Notes: generated by a model not told the origin, from the sequence alone. A stretch of DNA of 64,000 bases from Nymphalis io (GCF_905147045.1 NC_065911.1:7936001-8000000), one strand, 5' to 3'. Counted from the stretch's first letter, positions 1 through 11,329 are shown. Translations and numbers: made by a program.

Positions 1-360
1 AACATTTTTACTGTCGTCACCGGAATCAGATTTAAAACTGCCATCATCGAATTCTATACTATCTAAATCTAATAAAACCTCCTTGATATTTTGATCAGTT
101 ATATTACTCTCTATTACGTCACCTACTATTTCTAAGTCAGTTTTATTATTATCTGTGCTATTCCAATTATTTAATACTTCGAAATCGAAGCTTTCCTCGA
201 CGCCATATTTAAAACTATCATTCTTCTGTTTAGTCTTACCGTTTTCTAGTTCTAAGTTAAACTGAGACATGTAGTATGCGTGTAGGTCTGTGACGTTTTC
301 GTTTCTCTCTTGAAAAAGTTCATCGTCATCATAGCAAGGTATGAGATCATAATCAGCCAT
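1..360 (-). CDS. N-terminal part of unidentified acidic protein (runs off window)
   Basis: The minus strand is open for 120 codons from an ATG at 358-360 to the window edge, with no stop. In sequence this AT-rich that is very unlikely by chance. The protein begins MADYDLIPCYDDDELFQ and is rich in Asp, Glu, Asn and Ser, with a second acidic patch near residues 98-118 (LDLDSIEFDDG then SDSGDD). No signal peptide, membrane segment or known domain is visible in this part. Acidic, low-complexity starts like this occur in transcriptional activators and other regulatory proteins, but that is only inference. A GTAAG string inside codons 41-42 could act as a donor, but the frame stays open for 79 more codons, so I treat it as exonic. 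I do not recognise the gene. Confidence 0.7.
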   Translation of the reverse strand, partial: MADYDLIPCYDDDELFQERNENVTDLHAYYMSQFNLELENGKTKQKNDSFKYGVEESFDFEVLNNWNSTDNNKTDLEIVGDVIESNITDQNIKEVLLDLDSIEFDDGSFKSDSGDDSKNV

Positions 361-1867
361 GGTTTTAAGTTCATTCGCCTAATAAGGTTCAGTAATCCCA
401 CTACAGAGGTGGATGTAATTGACATGTGGCGTGTACTCGGTTCGCCGCATATGGTTTGCTATTATTATAAAAATAAACTTTCTCCGAGCAACATCTCGCG
501 TGGCCCGCGCATCTGCGAATTATAAAATTAATTACTATTGTTATTACGAATATCGCAACACGTGTTGCTATTGGCCACCTTATATTGGATCTGAGGAAGT
601 GTTTTTTTAGTGTTCGTAGTTTTATTATAAGCATGATACTTAGTTCTTGTGATATGTAGGTATTAATATAAATATTTTTATGTTGTAAATTAAATATTTT
701 CTTATATACATATATATTACATGTATTAGAATAAATCTGTTATTAATTTACTTAATTGTATTTCAATATATTCATCGGATTATATTATTATAAAATATCA
801 ACTTTCTCAAAAAAAAAAAGAAAAAAAGAAAGAAAATGAACCCCGTGAAATAGAAAAGTTATAGTTAACGGTACAAAGCTACATTTTTATAGAAATAAAG
901 ATTTAAAAAAAAATGGATATATATGTTTAACTAATTTGATTAACTAAGGAGTTCCTTAGTTAATCAATTTAAACATTTTAAAGCTAACAAACAAACAAAA
1001 ATAAAACACAGATACAGTTAAACTTACCAAAAATAGAAAAACACAAATTTTCCAATTCAAAAATCACAAAATGGCGCGCTGTCAAAATGACACTTGTCTT
1101 AATTTTATCTGTGCACACACGAAGGGTTACACGACCGCACTGATTGGGCTATTCATTGGGAATAATACGGGAGCAGCCTGAATAGCGAAAAAACTTCACT
1201 GAAGCTACACATGTGCTTAAAACAACCACCGTAAAATATCAATCCGATCACCATAGACACATGTCTAACTTTCTTTATTTCATTGGAATATGTCTTATAA
1301 TTGCACAGCAATCTTAGTAACTAGCCGCACAAGATTATTGAACATCTTTACTGTCTTTTGGCGCCATAATATACTTTTCGGGTTCAGTAATTCATTTTTC
1401 ATTTAATTAGTTTTTAATATTTTTTTATCTATTTCACGCATGATACGTGTTGATTTTTTTGACATCTTGTTACTTATACATTTGATTGTTTATATGTACA
1501 AGTTAATACCATTATTTATTATACGAATCGGTCAGTTTAATTTTGACTATCAATTGGTGGTAGGCCTCGTTGCAAGACCATTTTGGTTATCGTTTATTCT
1601 GCCGCTTAGTATTGTTGAGAGTACAGGTGGTAACGGCGAGTTTATTAAATGAGTACATTTCTAAGGGATCTTAAATTAAAATAAGGGTTTATTGTGACCT
1701 CCGATAAGACTTATGTAATTTTACGTAATTGCATGTGTAAATACCGTCAGTTGAAAATGTCCATTCTACCAAAAAGACATGACGGCATGAAATTCAACAG
1801 TTAATCTATATTTACTAATTAAAGTGTAAATATATCTATTTACTCATTATTTAGGAAAAAATATTCT
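361..1867. other. 5' flank of the acidic-protein gene; no gene seen
   Basis: This AT-rich stretch holds the presumed promoter of the minus-strand gene at 1-360. I see no TATA or initiator element I would defend. Short open frames here have no recognisable content. The one striking structure is a near-perfect palindrome at 925-974, listed separately. Confidence 0.5.
925..974. repeat. Near-perfect palindrome
   Basis: Arms at 936-950 and 953-967 are 15-base perfect reverse complements separated by GT. The pairing resumes further out with GTTTAA at 925-930 against TTAAAC at 969-974. It could be a short MITE remnant or a cruciform-forming site. Confidence 0.6.
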
Positions 1868-2158
1868 TTTTTTTTTATAGAATAGGAAGGTGGACGAGCA
1901 TATGGGCCACCTGATGGTAAGTGGTCACCAAACGCCCTTAGACATTGGCATTGTAAGAAATGTCAACCATCGCTTATAGCCAATGCGCCACCAACCTTGG
2001 GAACTAAGATTTTATGTCCCTTGTGCCTGTAATTACACTGACTCACTCACCCTTCAAACCGGAACACAACAATATCAAGTATTGCTGTTTTGCGGTAGAA
2101 TATCTGATGAGTGGGTGGTACCTACCCAGACGAGCTTGCACAAAGCCCTACCACCAGT
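1868..2158 (-). mobile_element. SINE-A copy, near full length
   Basis: The SINE-A consensus, read in its sense orientation, starts near CTGGTGGTAGGGCTTTGTGC and ends in CCTATTCTATAAAA plus poly-A. This copy is inverted, so it begins with poly-T, TATAGAATAGGAAGG, and ends near CTACCACCAG. A 61-codon open frame inside (MRHQPWELRF...) recurs in other copies and is a by-product of the repeat, not a gene. Confidence 0.85.
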
Positions 2159-2642
2159 AGGTCGGTGAGATCGGTGTAGTCATTAATTCGACAATCAAAT
2201 GAAGACATATTGCTTACTTAGGTAAGTATTCAGTTGAATGCCTTAACATAACATTAACGATCTTACTTATAAACAATGCCCAGTGACTGCTTAGTTACCG
2301 ACTGATTTTGTTCTTTTTGTCATTGACGTTTTTTTTTTTTTTAAATTATATTTGTAACTCCACAGACGTGTTATCACTGCCTGTGGTGTGTCATATAAAT
2401 ATATAATATTATAATTATTTTAATGTTTTCTTTATGCAGCATCACAATCTATATAAAAAAGGCAATTGTTTTGACAGACGAAAGTAGAAGGCAATTTAAC
2501 TAATCAATAATAAAAAATAATTACGCGAACAACGTTTTTAAGGGCGTACATATTTTTAAGTACTACTAATGTGTAGCCGTCGGGATACAAAGGTTTGCTA
2601 AACTATTGTTTATATGTTACCTAATAGTTAACTCACTTAGAG

Positions 2643-2725
2643 TTAAGCTTAATAGTAAACCAGCACCGTAAAGATGGTTCGCTGGTTCGATCCTGGGCTT
2701 TTACCGTACATACTATTATTTAAAT
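2643..2725 (+). repeat. tRNA-like SINE-head fragment
   Basis: It contains a B-box-like GGTTCGATCC within CGCTGGTTCGATCCTGGGC, but no complete cloverleaf. It is probably an old SINE head. Confidence 0.35.
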
Positions 2726-2764
2726 AAGGAATGGCGATTACCGCAAAGGTTATGAACATCTACG

Positions 2765-3062
2765 GGCTGTGGTTTAGTTGCGCGAATCATTGAGGGGATA
2801 TGCCATAATCGCCACGCTTGGCAGACGGGTTGGCGATCGCAGTAAGTTAGTCATAGTATTCAGAGAGACGCTGCTGCCCGTTCTCTGGCGTATATTCCCT
2901 CGGGTCGACTTCTACGCCCCCCACGGGATGAGATGGGGTGGTGATATTCTTCGCCGTCACCACACGGCAATTCAGTGCAAGATCGGCCAACGTGGCAATC
3001 CTTGGGGGAGGCCTTTGTCCAGCAGTGGACGTCTTTCGGCTGATATGATGATGATGATTATT
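2765..3062 (+). mobile_element. RTE-like LINE 3' end, decayed
   Basis: One frame reads QDRPTWQSLGEAFVQQWTSFG followed by a stop and a GAT(GATG)n tail. This resembles the C-terminus of RTE-type reverse transcriptases, with its usual QQW block. The 5' part is degraded and no RT core remains. Confidence 0.6.
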
Positions 3063-3216
3063 ATGAACATCTAGATTTGGATTTAGAACCTTAAATTAGA
3101 GTAGGAATTTGTTTTTGTAATAAATATTTAAAAATATTATTCGCTGCCTGAAGGTTTTTGTAAAATTGTTATATAATAAAAACTACTTAGACTGGTTTCA
3201 AGTTATCAGTGTGTTA

Positions 3217-3497
3217 CTGGTGGTAGGGCTTTGTGCAAACTCGTCTGGGTAGGTACCACCCACTCATCAGATATTCTACAGCAAAACAGCAGTAGTTGGT
3301 ATTGTTGTGTTCCGATGTGAATGGCACAATTACAGGTACAAGGGACATAACATTTTAATTCCCAAGGTGGTAGCTGGTAGGTGGTAGCTCATTGGAGATG
3401 TAAGCGATGGTTAAAATTTCTTACAAAGCCATTGTCTATGGGCGTTCGTGAGCACTTACCATCATATGCTCGTCCCCCTACCTATTCCATAAAAAAA
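3217..3497 (+). mobile_element. SINE-A copy, near full length
   Basis: It starts CTGGTGGTAGGGCTTTGTGC and ends CTATTCCATAAAAAAA. There is a small internal duplication of the GGTGGTAGCT block near 3368-3390. Confidence 0.85.
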
Positions 3498-3629
3498 TAT
3501 GTAATTGTTAAACTTCATTGGCCTTACTTATAAACGTTGTAGAGCGGATGATCGGTTAAGACAGAAAAGCGAAATCAGTGTTTGACTTAGTAAAGAATTA
3601 TATAATCTGTGGTTTATCTAATTTATTTA

Positions 3630-3932
3630 TTTTTTATGTTTGCCGGGAGAGCAAATGACTCTTTTCCACCAATTTTTAAGTGGTAGTAGAGTCCAAACGC
3701 GACGACGGCCAGTACAGTCGGGAAGAATGTTCTGCACTAGCCGCCCCCGCCTTGCCGGCCCGCAAGATGCTTCTTCACGCCTCGTTTAAAGGAACCCGGG
3801 TTGTAAGAGGAGAGGAACACGTGAGCTGGTAAGAAATTCCATTTTTTGAAAGTGCGACAAAGAAAGGAGTTGCCAAATTTCTTTGTGCGCGATGGAATTG
3901 ATGTCACAGTTAGGCGGTGACATCGAGAGCCA
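3630..3932 (-). mobile_element. 5'-truncated 3' end of the LINE family seen at 20342-23950
   Basis: It matches the last ~300 bases of the larger LINE: the C-terminal residues SIPSRTKKFGNSFLCRT, NPGSFKRGVKKHLAGRQGG, then the 3' UTR and tail. The 3'-terminal hairpin has decayed here (its left arm reads GACTCTTTTCCACC). Confidence 0.8.
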
Positions 3933-4019
3933 GTAATAACCGCCAAGCAACATTTATAATTAAGATCATAATTATATTGGTTCACTCATAATTTAAACTG
4001 GAAGATACTAATTTAAATT

Positions 4020-5020
4020 ACTGTTTGGAATCATACTGAAATAGTAAATTAGGCTTGCACTAAGCCCTTCCAAACTAAATCTTAAGCATGTAATAAAAGT
4101 ACCGTTCTCTATAAGTTTCGACCTTTCAAATTTATTACCATTCTTTAAAAAAGCGTAACGAGTTTTTGTGGAATACACTTTTACGATCTACTTAAAATAA
4201 TTACCTAAGAAGTATCCACTAAATACTAAAACACGTGTCTAAGAAAAAAAGGATTGTCTATTAATTTTTTTGTTTTTTTTTTTCACGTATCTGTTGACGT
4301 CGTTACGTCTTCATACCGATGTCATTTTTTTTTTCAAAGAAGTTTTTATATGAATATTTTAATTTTGTTTTTTTTTTTTACATAATTAGCATACATTTTT
4401 GGTTTTGCTTTTGGTATAATATATACGGTTTTCCATTAACTTAAAAAAAAATATTCATAATAATCGTTTCAAAATCTTTTAAGTTTCTTTGGTAAGAAGC
4501 ACAGATTTTCACATGCTTTTATTAGTGTTTATAAAACATCTTGTTCTTGGTGAAGGAAAATATTATAAAGCCTGAAAATATGAATATGGTGAATGAAAGG
4601 ATAGTTTAGCAAAATATTTGGACACACTGTTCCATAAATGTAATTTTTTTTAAATATATTTATGGCTAATATTAATATAAACACGTGTGTTATAATGACG
4701 AACATTTGCATATATCGCTCAGCAGAGGTTTTCCAGAATAGAACGTAGATCTTAGACGTAATTAGGTATCGCTAGGTGACCTAGGTTCAAAGTTAGGCGA
4801 TACATAGTTGCTATCGCAAGGTTATTGCCCTATTTATGGGTAAACATGTAACACGTGTAATCAATGATCTTGAATGAACCCAACGGTCCTGTGGCTAAAT
4901 CATCTTTATTGAAGATTGCTGGTTCGAACTCGGAGAAGCTTTTAATATTTTTATCACTATTCATTTTATAAATATATCTTAATCTAAATGAAACAATAGC
5001 AATGATCATAATATTACTAA
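4020..5020. other. AT-rich intergenic DNA
   Basis: No gene is seen. The region holds poly-T runs and, at about 4880-4945, a tRNA-like fragment with a B-box-like GGTTCGAACTC that is probably a SINE head remnant. Confidence 0.4.
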
Positions 5021-5021
5021 A

Positions 5022-5160
5022 TTTCCCCCGCGGTTTCGCCCGTGTCTGAGGGAGAGGTGTGAAGTGTCGTATGTCCTTTTCTGTACATCTGACTACGTAA
5101 AGGTATAATAATCGGTTGGGTGGTTAAGACGTGGTAGCGTAACAAACAAACAAACAGATA
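5022..5160 (+). repeat. Degraded dispersed repeat (GCGGTTTCGCCCGTG type)
   Basis: It contains GCGGTTTCGCCCGTGT and, at its end, CGTAACAAACAAACAAAC. Similar phrases recur near 6380, 8790, 37313, 50250 and 63380. This is a common lepidopteran dispersed-repeat signature; I cannot assign the class. Confidence 0.4.
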
Positions 5161-5225
5161 TAACATAGACGACGATAAAAAAATCTAGGTAAGTGTTAGA
5201 CTCTAAGATGTTAAATCCCTTGAGC

Positions 5226-5262
5226 GTTGTGCCTGTAATAATACTGGCTCACTCACCATTCA
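5226..5262 (-). mobile_element. SINE-A fragment
   Basis: A short internal SINE-A piece: TTGTGCCTGTAAT, then ACTGGCTCACTCACC and TTCAAACC. Confidence 0.5.
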
Positions 5263-5440
5263 AACCTACTACGGATATGATATACGGTGTATTGATATTT
5301 GGTGGCATTGTATTAGCGCACAATTACTTTGCACAAAGCCAAACCATTAAATTATACATATTTTTGTTTATAGCCGCTGGAGCGCTGCCAATTTTTCTGT
5401 GAGATGAAATCGCCAGCGATTGTCGCTTTTTAAAAATCAA

Positions 5441-5625
5441 ATGTGATTATTATTCATCTCGTGCTTGAAGGTGAAGGAAAGCATCGTGAGGAAACCTGCA
5501 TGTGTCTAATTTCACTGAAATTCTGCCGCATTGGAGCAGCGTGGTGGAATAACATCCAAGCCTTCTCCTCAAAAAGGAAGAGGAAGCCTTAGCCCAGCAG
5601 TGGGACATTCACAGGCTGTTACTAT
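5441..5625 (+). mobile_element. SINE-B (Metulj-like) copy, 5' truncated
   Basis: It lacks the tRNA-like head and begins in the body (TTCATCTCGTGCTTG). It continues through GGAAACCTGCATGTGTCTAA to the end CCCAGCAGTGGGACATTCAC, GGCTGTTACT. Confidence 0.8.
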
Positions 5626-6001
5626 AATATAAAAATCAATTTCTCGCTTTTATTTTTGGAATACTGACAAGATGTTGTAGAGTAAGTATGTAATTATTTA
5701 TTAGTATTTTATTAAGTAAGTAATTATTAGAATCAGTTATGATTTTGTGTTCGTTTAAACGTACTGTAACTAATTAAGTTTTTTCGTAATTAGAATTGTT
5801 AATCTTCTTTTTTTATGACTCGTTGTTTTGTTTTTAGGATAATTGTTTCCGATGCAATAAACTGAGTTATACTAAAAAATCAGCCAATTAGCTACCATTA
5901 ATATAATTACGAATTCATAGTGATATGCGTTCACTTCCATCACGATAATTGTATGTAAAATATATATTAGAAAACCTATTGCTCGTCAACATGTCAGTTA
6001 A

Positions 6002-6253
6002 CTGGTGGTAGGGCTTTGTGCAAGCTCGTCTGGGTAGATACCACCCACTCAACAGATATTCTACCGCAAACAGCCGTACATGGTATTGTTGTATTCCGAT
6101 TGGAAGGGTGAGTGAGACAGTGTAATTACAGGCACAAGGGACATAACATGTAAGCGATGGTTAATTCTTACAATGGCAATGTCTATGAGCGTTGGTGACC
6201 ACTTACCATCAGCTGACACGATATGCTCGTCCGCTTAACTATACGATAAAAAA
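6002..6253 (+). mobile_element. SINE-A copy
   Basis: It starts CTGGTGGTAGGGCTTTGTGC. Part of the middle (the GGTTGGTGGCGCATT block) is deleted. It ends in an ACGATAAAAAA tail. Confidence 0.8.
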
Positions 6254-6374
6254 TGTTAATTTAGTTAGTACTACTAATAATAATAGTAATAGAAAAAAAG
6301 GCACAATGTTCTATGAATGCTTGCATCACTACTTTCTACAATATTTTGATAAAATAAAATCCTTGCTAATATTA

Positions 6375-6627
6375 TAAGTGTGAACGTGAGTTTGTTTGTT
6401 ACGCTCAACTACTCAACCGATCGTCATGAAATTTTGCATACGTGTTGCAAATTGCAAAGTCCGCGATCGAAGCTGAGGCCGGAAATTTAATATTATTGTA
6501 AATAAAAATAAAAAAATCTAGCGTTTTGTACGACGATATTGTTACGAAAGCCATTGGATGCGGGGAGCGTAACCCCGGCCATTTTGGAAATCCTTGGAAC
6601 AAGAAGGATTTAGTCCAGCAGGGGATG
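6375..6627 (+). repeat. Dispersed repeat followed by RTE-like LINE 3' end, interrupted by a SINE
   Basis: GTTTGTTTGTTACGCTCAAC resembles the complement of the repeat at 5022-5160. From about 6555, CGGCCATTTTGGAAATCC to TAGTCCAGCAGGGGATG resembles an RTE-type 3' end. Its tail (CGGCTAATATGATGATG) resumes at 6992 beyond the inserted SINE-A. Confidence 0.45.
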
Positions 6628-6646
6628 TTTTTTTTTTTTTTTTTTT

Positions 6647-6706
<60 letters not shown>

Positions 6707-6982
6707 GAATAGGAAGGTGGACGAGCATATGGGCCACCTGATGGTAAGTGGTCACCAAACGCCCTTAGACATTTGCATTGTAAGAAATGTCAACCATCGC
6801 TTATAGCCAATGCGCCACCAACCTTGGGAACTAAGATTTTATGTCCCTTGTGCCTGTAATTACACTGGCTCACTCACCCTTCAAACCGAAACACAACAAT
6901 ATCAAGTATTGCTGTTTTGCGGTAGAATATCTGATGAGTGGGTGGTACCTACCCAGACGAGCTTGCACAAAGCCCTACCACT
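6628..6982 (-). mobile_element. SINE-A copy with very long poly-A tail, nested in LINE relic
   Basis: The tail appears as a T tract from 6628 to 6703, broken by a single G, followed by TATAGAATAGGAAGG and the full SINE body to about 6982. The long pure tail and near-consensus body suggest a young insertion. Confidence 0.85.
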
Positions 6983-6991
6983 AATATTATT

Positions 6992-7018
6992 AGTCGGCTA
7001 ATATGATGATGAAGATGA
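6992..7018 (+). mobile_element. Tail of the RTE-like LINE 3' end split by SINE-A
   Basis: GTCGGCTAATATGATGATG matches the GGCTGATATGATGATGATG tail of the RTE-like piece at 2765-3062, which places the SINE-A at 6628-6982 inside this relic. Confidence 0.5.
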
Positions 7019-7122
7019 TATTGATACGTTTGTAGTACATTAGGTATAATATAATATGTACTTGTATAAAATACATGATTATTCTTGTTGTTCCATTTTC
7101 AAAAACCGATATTATTTTATTT

Positions 7123-7196
7123 CGCGTTTGGACTCTACTACCACTTACCATCAGGTGGAGTAGTCATTTGCCCTCCCGGCGAATATAAAAAAAAAG
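7123..7196 (+). mobile_element. Very short 3' end of the 20342-23950 LINE family
   Basis: It contains GCGTTTGGACTCTACTACCA, then CTTACCATCAGGTGGAGTAG and CCCTCCCGGCGAATAT with an A tail. Only the terminal 3' UTR is left. Confidence 0.75.
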
Positions 7197-7329
7197 AACG
7201 AATTCTAATGAATAAAAGTAATTTGTTATGCATAACAAATTTAAAAAAAACAACCCGTCTAAAAGATTGTCCTGTGGCATTGTACCCAAGACGTTACATT
7301 TATTATATTATTGTATAATAATTATAATA

Positions 7330-7585
7330 ATATCCTGGGACATTTTTCACACACGGCCATCTGATCCCAAATTAAGCTTGTATAAAGCTTGTGCTATGGA
7401 ATCTAGACAACTGATATACTACATATACTATTTTTCTTCTGTAAATACATACTTATATAGATAATTACACCCAGACTCAGGACAAACAGACATGTTCATG
7501 CACACAAATATCTGTCCTGGGTGGGAATCGAATCCACAACCCTCGGCGTGGAAGGCAAGTACCCACCAACCACGACAACTGGTCG
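7330..7585 (-). mobile_element. SINE-C copy
   Basis: Read on the minus strand it has a tRNA-like head with a B box GGATTCGATTCCCACCCAGG, then a body through GTATGTATTTACAGAAG, and it ends GTCCCAGGATATT. The same element occurs at 17047 and 30434. Confidence 0.8.
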
Positions 7586-7689
7586 AAATTAATAATAATA
7601 ATTTTTCTTTTGACTCGCAGTTTCGATAAGTAATAGCTATGTTTTAGATTTTGTACGGCCAAATCAAGTATTTTTATTCAACATATAAT

Positions 7690-8778
7690 TTAGAAGCTTT
7701 ACACTAATTTATTGTTTATCAAATTATAATCTATCACCGGTTATGGAGGGAAAATAGCCCTGAGCTGATAAGAATCGGCGAAAAAAATCTTATATATCAG
7801 AAAAAATATTATATAACAAATTATTTTTATATAACCAAGAAATAGTCAGGAAGCGATCGTTTCATTATAACTTTATGCACCTTTTTTCCTTATAATTAAG
7901 TTTAAAACTAGCAAGAGCGTCATTTTGAATGAATTTGGAATCCTGTTGTAGAACATTGCCCAACAAAAGAGTAATTGATTCTAAGCAGTCGAGTAACATG
8001 AGTAATTAGTTTGTGTTTGTATGAACCAATGTTATGAGTGTCACATTTTCTCATAAAATCATTAATATTTTCCGTGCATACGTAACATTACATAATATGT
8101 ATTGAGAAGCAATAGTTAATATTTTTATTTCTTTAAATTTCTGTCGTAGAGATTTTTTAGCTCCTAGGTTATAGATTGCCTGAATAGCCCTCTTGTGCAG
8201 CACAAAACATATGGATAGCAGCTCTTTTATCCCAAAGCATAATGCCGTATGGCAATATACTATAAAAATAACTTAATCACATATATCTACGTAACATAGA
8301 TAACCCAACTTTGAAATAAAAGTCAAGACGAACTTGCACAATATTGTATTTCTATTTAATAATTTAAATAATGATTTTATGGCAGTTTGTGTGAAACACG
8401 TATGTCCCGATGTCGCGTCGTTTTATTATCATGTTGCACTTATGCATGACACGTGTGAACTCACACATAGATATGATTTAACCGTTTCAACGGATAAAAA
8501 TATATCAACAATTAAATAAAAGTAAGCGAGCAGTTTTGTATGAAAATTTTTAATTCGAAATTCAAAATTTTTATGGTTGAGAATGCTATTGTTTTTTTTA
8601 AATTCTATATGTACAATAATAAATGAAAATGATAATTTTTAAATTCGAACAAATAAATTCAAGCGTTATAAAACGTTTATTGTTAACGAAAAAAAATCTA
8701 AATTTGAACAACATGAGTTGCTTCCGAACACTTAATGAGTTGTTATTGGCAGTTATGTCAGCACATTTTGATTTATAA
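7690..8778. other. AT-rich intergenic DNA; nothing recognised
   Basis: No gene or repeat that I can name. The open frame at 8334-8519 has no recognisable content. Confidence 0.4.
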
Positions 8779-8895
8779 ATAAGAAGGTGTCGCCTTCGGC
8801 TTCGCCCGTGTTTTATGGCGAGTGGGGTAGATAGGGTAGCGTAATAAATTAAAAAAGTAGGCAATATCCTTCCTTGGAGTTCAAGATTTCATCAG
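8779..8895. repeat. Degraded dispersed repeat (CGGCTTCGCCCGTG type)
   Basis: It carries CCTTCGGCTTCGCCCGTGTT and TTCCTTGGAGTTCAAGATTT, phrases typical of dispersed lepidopteran repeats. Confidence 0.4.
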
Positions 8896-8918
8896 AATTG
8901 GTTTAATGGTTTAGCAGT

Positions 8919-9130
8919 GATTCTACTGCAAAACGTCAGTACTGGGTATTGTTGTGTTCCGGTTTAAAGGATGAGTGAGCCAGTGTAATTACAGGCAAAA
9001 GGGACATATCATCTTAGTTCCCAAGGTTGATGGCGCATAGGCGATGTAAGCGATGGTTTACATTTCTTACAACGCCAATGTTCATGGGCGGTGGTGACCA
9101 CTAATATCAGATAGCCCATTTGCCCATATA
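8919..9130 (+). mobile_element. SINE-A copy, 5' truncated and diverged
   Basis: It begins at TTCTACTGCAAAAC and runs to CCCATTTGCCCATATAAAAA. Confidence 0.75.
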
Positions 9131-9225
9131 AAAACGACGATATAAAAATTAAGAACTGAATAAGAAACAAAAAATCATGAAACTAAATTGATTGAAACTA
9201 AACTCATTAATATATCGACTTAATT

Positions 9226-9345
9226 TTTTTTTTTTTTATAGAATAGGAAGGTGGACGAGCATATGGGCCACCTGATGGTAAGTGGTCACCAAACGCCCTT
9301 AGACATTGGCATTGTAAGAAATCTCAACCATCGCTTATAGCCAAT
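9226..9345 (-). mobile_element. SINE-A copy, 5' truncated
   Basis: It has a poly-T start and the last ~105 bases of SINE-A, stopping at CGCTTATAGCCAAT. This is typical incomplete reverse transcription. Confidence 0.85.
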
Positions 9346-9806
9346 AATATAACCTTGTATAAACGTACTTGAGCCGTAATGGGAGATGATCTATGGTAAA
9401 AATAAGACTTGACAGACGTCACTACAAATGACACGGACTCATAGACTTGTATTTTATTTTTTAATAGGAGAACACGACATGTTACTTTCTTTTTATCTAA
9501 ACATATAAAATAATAACTCATTTAGTTATTCTACTGCGGCTAGCGACATGAAAATTTGCATACAGGTTCCTTTTACACAGTAGGCTAGCACTAAAGAAGG
9601 ATTTTTGAAAATTTTATCATTAAGTGATAGAATGAAAGAATGAATGAAAATGCTTACTTTTTGGTGAACGATCTATGGAAATTGGTATTTAGCAATTCTG
9701 CATTATGGTGCCCGAGAAACTGCTATCACGCGTCAGTATATTATATTTTTGTTTTAAGAGAGTTATATACGCGGATTCATATTGAACAAATTTAATTTCA
9801 TTTATT

Positions 9807-9965
9807 TAACCGAAAAGGCCAGTGGGCAGACTCGCTCGATGATCAGACGATTTAAGAAAAATGGATGTTCAATGGATGCGATTAGCACAGGACCGGGAGA
9901 ATTGGCGCGCCTGTGAGGTGGCCTATGTCCAGCAGTGGATTAACGTGGGCTGAATAATGATGTTT
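9807..9965 (+). mobile_element. RTE-like LINE 3' end
   Basis: The frame reads KRPVGRLARWSDD, MRLAQDRENWRACEVAYVQQ, then W and a stop near 9950. This is the C-terminal block of an RTE-type reverse transcriptase with its stop and TGATG tail. Confidence 0.65.
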
Positions 9966-10457
9966 TATATACTTATCGGTCTATTTAATTTTATATATAT
10001 TTGTAAGAAAATTTTCAAAATGATCCACTCGATGGTAAATATTAACCATAGCTCATAGATATTTTATTGTAAAAATATCAACAAGCTCTAAAAATCCATT
10101 GCATTGCATAACACCTTAATCCACGCACGTCTTTTGTTGTTTATCTAAAAAATGATCACCATACCTGAGACCCATAGACATATAATCCAGGCAAATTAAA
10201 GAGGCCATTCAATCATTTCAAAATATTAGGAATAAACGAATAAAGTAACAACGTAATTTCTAAAAGTTAATTCGAGCGCATTTCCACAAAAAAACTTAAC
10301 TCAAGGCTGGTGTATGATTAATGAGTGTATTAAATTGACTATTGTTTTTCGCCTTATCTAGGACACGATACGTTCGAGAAATACTTACACTTGTTGCGTA
10401 CAGATATTGCCAAAGTTCTTAATTATATATTGTAGCTCTATATGAAATATAGAAATA

Positions 10458-10631
10458 CCAGTGTAATTACAGGCACAAGGGACATAAAATCTTAGTTCCC
10501 AAGGTTGGTGGCGCATTGACTATAAGCGATGGTTGACATTTCTTACAATGCCGATGTCTAAGGGCGTTTGGTGACCACTTACCATCAGGTGGCCCATATG
10601 CTCGTCCACCTTCCTATTCTATAAAAAAAAA
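10458..10631 (+). mobile_element. SINE-A copy, 5' truncated
   Basis: It begins CCAGTGTAATTACAGGCACA and ends TTCCTATTCTATAAAAAAAA. Confidence 0.85.
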
Positions 10632-10860
10632 CCCCTTATTGTTAGAATATTTGGTGTTATATTCTGGTCATTTATTGTTTTGCAAAGCACTTATATCTAT
10701 AAATGGTATTTAAAATATATTTATGTAAAAGAAACTTGAAGTATTATTTATTTCTATTAGATTATTTTGAAATAATAATAAATTAACTTATTCCTGTAAA
10801 TTTAATATGAATTATTATTAAACGAATATTAACTTGCTAATAAAATTGATATACAGTACA

Positions 10861-11156
10861 GTAACAGCCTGTTAATGTCCCACCGCTGGGCTAAGGCCTC
10901 ATCTCCCTTTTGAGGAGAAGGTTTGGAGCTTATTCCTCCACGCTGCCCCAACGCGGGTTGGTAGAATACACATGTGGCAGAATTTCAATGAAATTAGATA
11001 CATGCAGGTTTCCTCACGATGTTTTCCTTCACCGTCAAGCACGAGATGAATTATAACCACAAATTAAGCACATGAAAATTCAGCGGTGCTTGCCCGGGTT
11101 TGAACCCACGATCATCGGTTAAGACTCACGCGTTCTAACCACTAGGCCAACTCGAC
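10861..11156 (-). mobile_element. SINE-B (Metulj-like) copy, near full length
   Basis: It is inverted: it begins GTAACAGCCTGTTAATGTCC and ends at the tRNA-like head CACTAGGCCAACTCG. The B box complement GGGTTTGAACCC is intact. Confidence 0.85.
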
Positions 11157-11329
11157 TCAAAATTGATATATATAATATTATTATTAATAATAAATTAATT
11201 ATTAATATAATTATATAGATCAACTCTTTAATCTATATTTCCACTGTTTATTATAAAAAACACTTGTAAAAAAATGTCTCGTAATAATAATACCGTGACA
11301 AGTGAAAGGTCGATATTTGAGGAGCACTG

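Noticed and set aside
1440..1652. 70-codon hydrophobic frame
   Set aside because: AT-rich DNA readily encodes Leu/Ile/Phe-rich peptides. No other support.
5193..5402. 69-codon frame with a hydrophobic end
   Set aside because: It starts inside a SINE-A fragment. The hydrophobic end is compositional.
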